Assembly (NCBI GenBank): GCA_963791295.1 | Contig: CAWBRY010000001.1 | Location: 2,046,001 to 2,110,000, forward strand | Length of the DNA stretch: 64,000 nt | Source: CAWBRY01 sp963791295 | GTDB lineage: Bacteria; Bacteroidota; Bacteroidia; Chitinophagales; Chitinophagaceae | Direction of reading: 5' to 3' | Part shown: one piece after another, positions 38,890 through 46,781 of the stretch | Numbering within the stretch: position 1 is the first letter of the stretch | Layout: every line of letters starts with the position of its first letter | Notes under the pieces: generated by a model | Told to the model about the DNA's origin: nothing | Seen by the model: the letters and a program-made list of their open reading frames with translations, nothing else | The model's database searches: none | Position numbers and translations under genes: made by a program

Positions 38890-38918
38890 CACAGTATATA
38901 CCGTTAAATAAGAATCCT

Positions 38919-39860
38919 ATGAGAGAAGTAAATTGTACTTACAAAGACGAACAATACTCAGTGCGTGAAAATGGAGAAGTTTTGCGACATTCTCGTGGTG
39001 GAAAGCGAACACGTCCAATCGATGATCAGTGGACTTTTGGAAAACCAAATGACAAAACCGGTTATGTCAAATTTGCCTGTGTCCCCGTTCATAGAATCGT
39101 GGCAACAGCATTCCTCGGAGCACCACCAACTACAGGTCACGTAGTTGATCATATCGATACAAACAGACGAAATAACCGACCAGAAAACCTTCGGTGGGTT
39201 ACAAGGTTAGAAAATATATTACTTAATCCAATCACAGTAAAGCGAATAGAGTTTGTTTGTGGCTGTAAGATTGAAGAGTTTCTGGCTGATCCTTCAAAGT
39301 TTCGAGATAAGTTTCAAGAGCCAAATTACAAATGGATGTCCGCAGTTAGCAAGGGGGAAGGACAATATAGTTTAGATCGAATGTTATCCTGGGCAAAGAG
39401 TGATAAAATACCGTCTGGTGGCTCATTAAGTGAATGGATATTTAATCGGGCTACCTGGCCGAAAGAACCTGATATTATAATGTCAAAAACCTTGAATGCG
39501 GCACAACGTAACTGGCGGACGCCTTCTGAATTTCCATGTTGCCCACAGACATACGTTGAAGAGCCAATATTAACTTATGGTGAAAACCTGAGATCAGGTT
39601 CATTATTCTGCCGCAATGATAGTTACTCTTCTCTAGTATCAAAGAGTGCAATTTCACAAGACCGAAAATCGCTATATGTGATATCTGAATGCAAAAACGG
39701 CGTCAAACCTTGGGCACTTGCCAAGATAACTTACGAGGCCGACCTATTTGTACATTCTAGCCTAGGTACATTCTTCGAACTAAATGGAGCAGAAAAGCAG
39801 TTCTCCCTTGAACAGGGACTTGAATGGTTAGGAGGAGACTCCATAGATGATTATTGTTGA
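38919..39860 (+). CDS. HNH endonuclease (HNH_3 type)
   Basis: The product has 313 residues and is intact. The N-terminal region (YSVRENGEVLRHSRGGKRTR) is of NUMOD type. The HNH core is VHRIVATAFLG, GHVVDHIDTNRRNNRPENLR, with the metal-binding H-x-D and the terminal N. Residues ~115-313 (WPKEPDIIMSKTLNAAQRNW, GTFFELNGAEKQFSLEQG) are not known to me. Such nucleases occur in phages and elements as homing or packaging helpers or as defence effectors. It is the last gene before the right end. Confidence 0.8.
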   Translation: MREVNCTYKDEQYSVRENGEVLRHSRGGKRTRPIDDQWTFGKPNDKTGYVKFACVPVHRIVATAFLGAPPTTGHVVDHIDTNRRNNRPENLRWVTRLENILLNPITVKRIEFVCGCKIEEFLADPSKFRDKFQEPNYKWMSAVSKGEGQYSLDRMLSWAKSDKIPSGGSLSEWIFNRATWPKEPDIIMSKTLNAAQRNWRTPSEFPCCPQTYVEEPILTYGENLRSGSLFCRNDSYSSLVSKSAISQDRKSLYVISECKNGVKPWALAKITYEADLFVHSSLGTFFELNGAEKQFSLEQGLEWLGGDSIDDYC

Positions 39861-40031
39861 AAATGCGTATGGGCGGATGGTGAGTGATCTTTTACACCTA
39901 GCAATATAGAAAAGGCGCTGAAACGAAGGCTCAGAAGAAAAAAACTGTAGGATCTAGTGTTTTTCCCAATGTACCCCAAACATCTACCTGTAGGGTTGTC
40001 CTAACAAATTTGCAGACTAATATTAGTTGGG

Positions 40032-40059
40032 GCCGGGGATTAACCTCCGGCGTTTTTTT
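40032..40059 (+). terminator. Rho-independent terminator near right end
   Basis: A 7-bp stem (gccgggg/ctccggc, one G-U) with a 6-nt loop is followed by a run of seven Ts. It closes transcription before the attachment repeat. Confidence 0.75.
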
Positions 40060-40164
40060 CAAACCATTAGCCTACCAAATGCAATTGGAGTTATCTTTGG
40101 TACATAAATTAATTAACCTTACACGTTGCTTACTCATAAAAGTTTTTGGTCAGGACCTCTAGTA

Positions 40165-40186
40165 TGTAGCAAAAAATGTAGCAAGT
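40165..40186. promoter_or_regulatory. Paired tgtagcaa repeats at right end
   Basis: tgtagcaaaa and tgtagcaag, spaced like the pair near 19681-19702. Candidate arm sites of the integrase. Confidence 0.4.
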
Positions 40187-40238
40187 CAGCATGCACAATT
40201 TGCGGAGAATCTATCTGTAACTAGGTTTTAGATTCTAC

Positions 40239-40349
40239 GACCTACTGATTAAGAGTCAGTAGCTCTACCAACTGAGCTACGGAGTCAATAAAACTGGGAT
40301 TGCAAATTTGTCGGAAATTCCGGTCTTCTGCAAGAATATTTGATCCTGA
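40239..40349. repeat. Right attachment repeat (attR) with truncated tRNA-Lys
   Basis: 111 bp, matching 19525-19636 with a one-base indel. Positions 40239-40286 are the 5' 48 nt of the tRNA-Lys; the T arm and 3' acceptor strand are missing, so this copy is not a functional tRNA. Confidence 0.9.
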
Positions 40350-40353
40350 TTGA

Positions 40354-40401
40354 GATGGCACGTATCCTCTGAAACCGCGTCTGGCCTTCCAGACTTTTCA
40401 A
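40354..40401 (+). pseudogene. Scrap of a second integrase gene
   Basis: The frame reads GTYPLKPRLAFQTFQ and resembles GTYPLKLRITFQ of the integrase at 19712 (28 of 36 bases the same). It lies just after attR, outside the present element, and has no start or remaining body. An earlier, related element at this site would explain it. Confidence 0.6.
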
Positions 40402-42362
40402 GAACTTAACGGTAATTGAATTAAAAACTCACTTCCTTCTCTTTCCTTCGTCTGCACCCTCAGCTCACCACTGTGCGCCTTCACAATATCATACGCCAGT
40501 GATAAACCTAGTCCGGTGCCCTGCCCGGTTGGTTTCGTAGTAAAGAAGGGTTGAAAAATCTTATCCAAGACTGTTGAAGGAATACCATTGCCATTATCTT
40601 TCACTCTTATTTCGATTTTACCATTAATTCTTTTTGTACTTACTGAAACGATTGCTTCATAACCAACCGGCTGTTGTTTGCTTTTCTCTGAAACCGCATA
40701 GAAAGCATTGGTGTATAAGTTGAGCAATACTCTTCCAATATCCTGTGGAATAATGGGAATAGCCTTTATACTTTTATCGAAATCAGTTTGCAAAGTGGCA
40801 TGAAATGAATTATCCCCTCCCCGAACGCCATGATAGGATAGCCGTAAATATTCCTCGGCCAAAGCATTGATGTCGATCGGTTCTTTTACTCCGCTGCTCC
40901 TGCGGCTATGTTGCAACATTCCCTTTACAATGGCATCTGCACGCTTGCCGTGTTGATTTATTTTTTGTTCATTACCTATTATATCATTTGCAATTAATTT
41001 TAGTGCATCTATATTTCCCTTATCTGCTTCGTCTTTTAATTCTTCCAGGAGTTCTTTATTGACGTCAGAAAAATTATTCACGAAGTTTAAAGGGTTTTGT
41101 ATTTCATGTGCAATGCCTGCAGTGAGTTCTCCAAGTGAAGCCATTTTTTCCGATTGGATGAGCTGAGATTGAGTAGCTCGCAATTCGTTGTAAGCTATTT
41201 CTATTTTTCTATTTGACTTTTGCTTTTGCCGGTTATTCCAAAACAGGAAGATCGCCAGTAGCATAAATCCTCCTATAATACCATATTGTAAATTGCGGGT
41301 TTTCCTTGTCGCATTATTTTTTATTTCCTGCTCCCTCTTAGTGAGGATATCTTTTTTTTCCTGTTCAAATTTTAACCGGGTACGTTCACTATTTTGCGCT
41401 GTTTGTAAATTATAGGATTCATAATACATAGAATCGTAAAGCAGGCGGTAATCCAGGGCTTTTTTGTAGTCTCCAAATGTCTGGTGAAGAAAAAACAATG
41501 TTGAATATGTGTCTCCTAATTCCTTCTTAAGGTCGTTTTTCTTTCCCAAATCAAGCGCGAAATAAGCATAAAATGAAGCGCTATCTTTTTTACCCATTTT
41601 AGAATAGACCCTACTCAGGTCTGTCATTGTGTACGCCTGCCAATGAAGATCTCCGGATTGTTGCCATAAGTCCAGCCCTTGTCTGTAGAAATTTATCGCT
41701 GATGCAAAATTCCCCAGCAATTCCTCTCCCGTTCCTTTTGTTTCATATATCCTGGCAAGCTCCCTTTTATTATCTTTTACGTTCGGCATTTTTAACGCCC
41801 TGTCCAGGAGTTTCTGGCTTTTTTCCTCGTGACCCTCAATGCGATAAATATGTGATAGATTCAGAAGAGCACTTAATATCGACTGATTATTTTTTAAACG
41901 ATTTGCCCCGTCAAGAAATTTTACCCCATAGTATTCCCCAAGACTATGGTTTCCCATCAAACGATAACCAGTGCTTAGCTGGAAATAAGAGTTCGTCATG
42001 AATTCCTCATTGTGCATATTTTCAGAAATTCTCAGCGCAGTAAGGGCGTATTCGGCCGAACTATCGTATTTAGCTTCGTCGATTTTCAGATCGGATAGCC
42101 TCAGGTACCCCAGTACGGAACCCCTGTCCCAGCTCATCTTATTGGCGAGTTCAACCCCTTTATTTGCATAGTCGCTGGAGCCATTAAGATCGCCTTTGTT
42201 CAACAGACTATTTGCAATGTTATATAGTAGGAAGACATAATTGGAATCTTTAACCTTAGTTTTGGCAAGTTCGTTTTTCAAGCTGTCTATTGTTTTCTCC
42301 TGCGAAAAACAATTGCCGATTCCAAGCAGTAAAATGGCCCACAATGTAATTAGTCTTGGCAT
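40398..42362 (-). CDS. TPR-containing sensor histidine kinase
   Basis: The product has 654 residues. A signal peptide (MPRLITLWAILLLGIGNCFS) leads to a periplasmic array of tetratricopeptide-like repeats (residues ~30-330). One membrane span (YGIIGGFMLLAIFLFW) at about 355-372 is followed by a coiled coil. The kinase core has the H box GIAHEIQNPLNFVNNFSD, the N box NLYTNAFYAV, G1 DNGNGIP and G2 GQGTGLGLSLAY. It autophosphorylates on the H-box His. No response regulator is adjacent, so it is an orphan kinase of the usual Bacteroidota TPR type. Its stop lies right at the element's edge. Confidence 0.9.
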   Translation of the reverse strand: MPRLITLWAILLLGIGNCFSQEKTIDSLKNELAKTKVKDSNYVFLLYNIANSLLNKGDLNGSSDYANKGVELANKMSWDRGSVLGYLRLSDLKIDEAKYDSSAEYALTALRISENMHNEEFMTNSYFQLSTGYRLMGNHSLGEYYGVKFLDGANRLKNNQSILSALLNLSHIYRIEGHEEKSQKLLDRALKMPNVKDNKRELARIYETKGTGEELLGNFASAINFYRQGLDLWQQSGDLHWQAYTMTDLSRVYSKMGKKDSASFYAYFALDLGKKNDLKKELGDTYSTLFFLHQTFGDYKKALDYRLLYDSMYYESYNLQTAQNSERTRLKFEQEKKDILTKREQEIKNNATRKTRNLQYGIIGGFMLLAIFLFWNNRQKQKSNRKIEIAYNELRATQSQLIQSEKMASLGELTAGIAHEIQNPLNFVNNFSDVNKELLEELKDEADKGNIDALKLIANDIIGNEQKINQHGKRADAIVKGMLQHSRRSSGVKEPIDINALAEEYLRLSYHGVRGGDNSFHATLQTDFDKSIKAIPIIPQDIGRVLLNLYTNAFYAVSEKSKQQPVGYEAIVSVSTKRINGKIEIRVKDNGNGIPSTVLDKIFQPFFTTKPTGQGTGLGLSLAYDIVKAHSGELRVQTKEREGSEFLIQLPLSS

Positions 42363-42451
42363 GTGACGTTGTTCAGAGACGATTACAAATTTAATCCTTG
42401 ACTACTTAACCTTCATGAATATCTCACACCGGTAATTCGATTCAAACCTCC

Positions 42452-42459
42452 TAAATTTG
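42452..42459 (+). promoter_or_regulatory. TAAATTTG, Bacteroidota -7 box
   Basis: Exact match to TAnnTTTG, 23 bp before the start of the next gene. No clear -33 TTG. Confidence 0.35.
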
Positions 42460-42481
42460 TCAGGCACTTAACTTTTTCAAC

Positions 42482-42961
42482 ATGATGAAAAAATATTTTC
42501 TCTGCGGAATGCTCATGTGTCTTGGCCTGATTGCGCTGGCCCAACACTGCCGCTACGACGGTTCGACCATGATAATGCTGGATATCAGCAAAAGTCCCAA
42601 TCAAAAAATCAACAAAATATATTTATTAGACTCTGCGGGCGCGGTAGTCATGAGCAAGCATTACACCGGCGATCAATTTCAATTAGATAGTGCGCAATTC
42701 TGGAAAAATCCTCCTGGTGAGGCGAAAGAACCTTCCAAGAAATGGCTTCATCAACATTACCCATTTGCTAAAGACTACGACATCCTCGCATTGGGAGCTC
42801 ATGATCAGCCGTTGCCTTATCGCGTAGAAATTCTTTATTCATCCGGAAACAATATACTGCGTAAGGAGGTCCCACTGCTCAATAATCACATTCATCAACT
42901 GTGTACGAACAACCAGGAACTGTGGAGCGGCAAAGTCAAGCCAATGAGTGTAATTCTTTGA
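42482..42961 (+). CDS. Secreted hypothetical protein
   Basis: The product has 159 residues with signal peptide MMKKYFLCGMLMCLGLIALA. The mature part reads CRYDGSTMIMLDISKSPNQK and IYLLDSAGAVVMSKHYTGDQ, is beta-rich with two Cys near both ends (HCRY and QLCTNN), and is intact. No family recognised. It is separated from parE by 130 bp. Confidence 0.6.
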   Translation: MMKKYFLCGMLMCLGLIALAQHCRYDGSTMIMLDISKSPNQKINKIYLLDSAGAVVMSKHYTGDQFQLDSAQFWKNPPGEAKEPSKKWLHQHYPFAKDYDILALGAHDQPLPYRVEILYSSGNNILRKEVPLLNNHIHQLCTNNQELWSGKVKPMSVIL

Positions 42962-43025
42962 TTGTAGAAAAGATTTTTCCCCATCTGTTAATAACTGCCA
43001 ACTTCAACTCCAGAACCCGTTTTGG

Positions 43026-43033
43026 TATATTTG
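43026..43033 (+). promoter_or_regulatory. TATATTTG, Bacteroidota -7 box upstream of parE
   Basis: Exact match to TAnnTTTG, 58 bp before the parE start. The -33 element is unclear. Confidence 0.35.
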
Positions 43034-43091
43034 CCAGAATATGCCTGGAAAATCATTAAATGATTCGTCCGGCCCATAAATTCTATACTCA

Positions 43092-45011
43092 ATGAGTAAA
43101 AGTCCGACCAAAGAAACTACCGATATCTTCGAATACACCGAAGCCAGCATCAAATCCCTCGATTGGAAAGAACATATCCGTCTTCGTCCGGGAATGTACA
43201 TAGGCAAGCTGGGCGATGGATCATCTCCCGATGATGGCATCTATGTCCTGGTGAAAGAAGTGATCGATAACTGCATCGATGAATACACGATGGGATATGG
43301 TAAGACGGTTGAATTAAACATAGAAGGAAAGACCGTGACTATTCGTGATTATGGCCGCGGCATTCCGCTGGGAAAGGTCGTAGACGTCGTGAGCAAAGTG
43401 AATACAGGCGCGAAATTCGACAGCAAGGTTTTTCAAAAAAGCGTCGGTTTAAATGGAGTCGGCACAAAGGCAGTCAACGCATTAAGCAATTATTTCAAAG
43501 TTTCTGCCTTCCGCGAAGGCAAGGAAAAGACTGCCGAATTTCAAAGAGGCGTATTAATTAAGGAGTATAAAGAAACTAAGACTGGCGAATCAAACGGCAC
43601 CATGGTCTCCTTTATCCCCGATGAAACCGTTTTTCGCAACTTTAAATTTCACCCGGAGTTCCTCGAAAATCAAATATGGAACTATTGTTTCCTCAACGCC
43701 GGATTGAAAATAATTTTCAATGGGAAGAGTTACGTTAGTAAGAATGGATTACTGGACCTGCTGCAACGCAAAACCAACGAGGATGAGATCCGTTATCCCA
43801 TCATTCATTTGAAAGGCGAGGATATTGAAGTGGCGATCACCCATAACAATGATTACGGAGAGGATATCTATAGTTTTGTCAATGGCCAACATACGACTCA
43901 GGGAGGAACGCATCAACAAGCATTCCGTGAAGCATTTGTCAAGACCATTCGCGATTTTTATAAAAAGGATTATGATGCCGCGGATATTCGCACCGGGATC
44001 GTAGCAGCCATTTCGGTGAGAGTCGTCGAACCCGTTTTTGAAAGCCAGACAAAAACAAAACTGGGTTCTCAATTTATCGAAGAAGGGGGTCAAAGTATGC
44101 GCCAATTCATTGGCGATTTCTTTGCAAAGGAACTGGACAATTATCTGCACAAAAATCCTTCGCTGGCTGATGCGCTCAAAAAAAGAATTGAACAAAGTGA
44201 AAGGGAAAGAAAAGAATTAGCAGGCATAAAAAAACTGGCCAACGAAAGGGCGAAAAAAGCAAACCTGCATAATAAAAAATTGCGCGACTGCCGCGTTCAT
44301 CTCAACGATGACCTGCCAGCCCGCGGCAAGGAAGAATTCACCGCAAAGAAAAATGAGACTACCGTCTTCATCACCGAAGGAGATAGCGCCAGCGGATCCA
44401 TCACAAAATCAAGAAACGTAGAGACCCAGGCTGTATTTAGTCTCCGCGGAAAGCCGCTGAATTGCTTCGGACTGACCAAAAAGGTGGTCTATGAAAATGA
44501 AGAATTCAACTTACTGCAACACGCATTGAATATAGAAGAAGGACTGGAAGGACTTCGGTATAATAATATTGTGATTGCCACCGATGCCGACGTAGATGGA
44601 ATGCACATACGGCTATTGCTAATGACTTTTTTCCTTCAATTCTTTCCAGACCTGGTGAAGCATGAAAAGGTTTACGTCCTTGATACTCCTTTATTTCGGG
44701 TTCGTACATTGACCGGCCGGGGCAGCAAGCAGGAAACTATTTATTGTTACGACGAGAGTGAGAAACAAGCGGCGATGAAAAAGATTGGTGCGAAGGCCGA
44801 GATCACCCGTTTTAAAGGGCTGGGAGAGATTAGCCCGGATGAATTCGCTCAATTCATCGGTCCGGGCATTCGCAAACAATTGATGAGATTGGAGCAGGGA
44901 GATCATATCCAGCAATTACTGGAATATTATATGGGAAAGAATACAATGGAAAGACAGGAATTTATTATTGAAAATCTAAAAGTAGAGTTAGATACGCCAA
45001 TATCTAATTAA
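43092..45011 (+). CDS. parE: DNA topoisomerase IV subunit B
   Basis: The product has 639 residues, intact and full length. The GHKL ATPase has VKEVIDNCIDEY, IRDYGRGIP and VGLNGVGTKAVNALS. The transducer has QTKTKLGSQFIEEGG. The Toprim domain has FITEGDSASGSI, FSLRGKPLNCFG and ATDADVDGMHIRLLLMTFF. The short Toprim region without the large GyrB insertion favours ParE over GyrB. With ParC (encoded 1.8 kb downstream) it decatenates chromosomes. A two-gene insertion (methyltransferase, DUF1835) separates the subunits. Confidence 0.93.
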   Translation: MSKSPTKETTDIFEYTEASIKSLDWKEHIRLRPGMYIGKLGDGSSPDDGIYVLVKEVIDNCIDEYTMGYGKTVELNIEGKTVTIRDYGRGIPLGKVVDVVSKVNTGAKFDSKVFQKSVGLNGVGTKAVNALSNYFKVSAFREGKEKTAEFQRGVLIKEYKETKTGESNGTMVSFIPDETVFRNFKFHPEFLENQIWNYCFLNAGLKIIFNGKSYVSKNGLLDLLQRKTNEDEIRYPIIHLKGEDIEVAITHNNDYGEDIYSFVNGQHTTQGGTHQQAFREAFVKTIRDFYKKDYDAADIRTGIVAAISVRVVEPVFESQTKTKLGSQFIEEGGQSMRQFIGDFFAKELDNYLHKNPSLADALKKRIEQSERERKELAGIKKLANERAKKANLHNKKLRDCRVHLNDDLPARGKEEFTAKKNETTVFITEGDSASGSITKSRNVETQAVFSLRGKPLNCFGLTKKVVYENEEFNLLQHALNIEEGLEGLRYNNIVIATDADVDGMHIRLLLMTFFLQFFPDLVKHEKVYVLDTPLFRVRTLTGRGSKQETIYCYDESEKQAAMKKIGAKAEITRFKGLGEISPDEFAQFIGPGIRKQLMRLEQGDHIQQLLEYYMGKNTMERQEFIIENLKVELDTPISN

Positions 45012-45018
45012 CGAAGCT

Positions 45019-45817
45019 GTGTTTGAATTTCATGCCGACCGGAAAAGATACTTTGACATCCAGGTTTTAAACGCCGAAAAGTATGTTATTCCCTTTATCG
45101 AAGAAAAATTTCCCATAAACCCCGGCATGAGGATATTGGAGATTGGATGCGGCGAAGGGGGCGTATTGAAAGGATTTATTAAAAAAGGGTGTGAAGGAGT
45201 CGGTGTGGAATTAGATGCACCCCGTGTCGAAGACGCAAAGAAGTTTTTATCCGAGGACCTGGCGGCTGGACGACTCCGCTTTATTGTCAAAGATATTTAC
45301 CAGGTTGACGTAGAAAACGACTTTAACGGGCTATTTGACATCATTGTATTAAAAGACGTGATTGAACATATCCACGATCAACCAAAACTCATCGGTTGGA
45401 TGAAGAAGTTCCTGAAGCCGGGAGGAATTGTTTTTTTTGGTTTTCCTCCGTGGTACATGCCATTCGGGGGACATCAACAGATCTGCCATTCAAAATTGTC
45501 GCGATTGCCATACATACATCTCCTGCCTAGAGGCATTTATCGTTGGATCCTAAAGAAAAAAAAGGAGCCGGTAGACGATCTGATGGAAATCCGGGATACC
45601 GGTATCAGTATCGAAAGATTTAAGAAGATTTGCAGGAAAGCAGGGTTATGATTTGCTGCATAATCGTCATTATTTAATAAACCCAATCTATGAATGGAAA
45701 TTTGGATGGAAACCCAGGCGCCAGTGGATAATGATTAAAGCAATTCCTTTTATTCGGAATTTTTTTACAACCTGTGTTTATTATATCATTCAACCGGAGA
45801 TATTAAAAAATAAATAA
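45019..45817 (+). CDS. SAM-dependent methyltransferase, one frame break
   Basis: GTG at 45019 is 8 bp after the parE stop (MFEFHADRKRYFDIQVLN). Class I methyltransferase motifs: ILEIGCGEGGVLKGF (motif I), VGVELDA (acidic end of strand 2), DIIVLKDVIEHIHDQ and LKPGGIVFFGFPPW. The frame is lost at about 45645 where GGG should be GG; restored, it reads YDLLHNRHYLINPIYEWKFG and ends ILKNK at 45817. About 265 residues. The substrate is unknown; the WYMPFGGHQQICHS segment resembles lipid- or sugar-modifying types. Confidence 0.8.
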
Positions 45818-45820
45818 TTT

Positions 45821-46680
45821 ATGATACATATTGTTTTTCAGGAGGCGGATGTGGAACTGTTGCAAAAGGCCATGGAACTGGATAAGGAAATGCGCGGTGA
45901 AATCGTTGAGATCAAAGACGAATGGGGCGTTGGGCCATTGAATTCTATAGATACCGATGAAGGCTGGCGCTTGCGGCAAGACTGGTGGAGAATGCTCCTG
46001 AAGGATTCACCCTATGGAGAAAAAATAGTGGGCAGCTTTGATGACCGCGAAACAGTGAGCAAACTGAAAGCCACACTCGACGCCGATCCGTTGACGGAGG
46101 CATGGATCTGGATGGGCCAGAACCAGCATGATGTGACGGGCTACTATCTGGCTAGATTCCGCAATTAAGAGAATATCAGGGAAGGCTCATGATCCTGTAT
46201 TTGAACAATCTTCCATTTATAAATGAAAAAGGTCAGTTGTTTTATCCAATGACGCTTCATGACATATTCCGAAGGAAGCGGTAAAGGCAAAGAAGCTTGC
46301 CAGGCCGATCACGCTCAGCGAATTTGAGATAGATCCGGACGAATGGAAAAGAATATCAGAAGAAAATGCAATGGTGCGCATACTTGGAGGGAGGAAAGAA
46401 GATCGTAGCCAGGGAGGAATCATTCTATGACAATGATATCCTGAAAAACCTCAGCACCGAATGGCAAAAGGCATGGCGGGTTTTGTCCAACACCCTGCAC
46501 CGCATGAAAATCAAGACGGGCGATGTCTACATTATGTGGAGGATGAAACAATTGATCATGGAGGGCAGAATAGAAACGCTTGGAGATGTCGGCAAAGGAT
46601 GGAAGGAATTCGATGTCAAATTACCGGGAGAGAAAATGGAAAGCGCTGATGTAGAAAATTTGATTAATGATATTAACTAG
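45821..46680 (+). CDS. DUF1835/DUF3658 protein, frame broken
   Basis: ATG at 45821, 3 bp after the methyltransferase stop: MIHIVFQEADVELLQKAMEL, then WGVGPLNSI and WWRMLL are the DUF1835 signature. WIWMGQNQHDVTGYY is intact. Breaks between about 46150 and 46380 disturb the middle (FLKAKKLARPITLSEFEIDP-like segment AKKLARPITLSEFEIDPDEW is visible in another frame). The C-terminal part FYDNDILKNLSTEWQKAWRV and DVYIMWRMKQLIMEGRIETL is DUF3658. About 285 residues; role unknown. Confidence 0.75.
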
Positions 46681-46781
46681 GAAGGATTACTGATTATTGA
46701 TTATTAATCTTGAATGACTTACGCTAATAATCAATAGTCAATAATAAATAATAAGCTTATAAACATTCTCCATCAAAAAAA
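46681..46781. repeat. AT-rich simple-sequence spacer
   Basis: Repeated tgattattgattatta and aataatcaatagtcaataataaat words form an imperfect inverted repeat before parC. Such words are often found between genes in this group of bacteria. Confidence 0.4.

Noticed and set aside
19573..40238. Conjugative element
   Set aside because: No relaxase, coupling protein or tra-type gene can be read in any frame, even allowing frame breaks.
40239..40286. Second tRNA-Lys gene
   Set aside because: Only the 5' 48 nt exist; T arm and 3' acceptor strand are missing.
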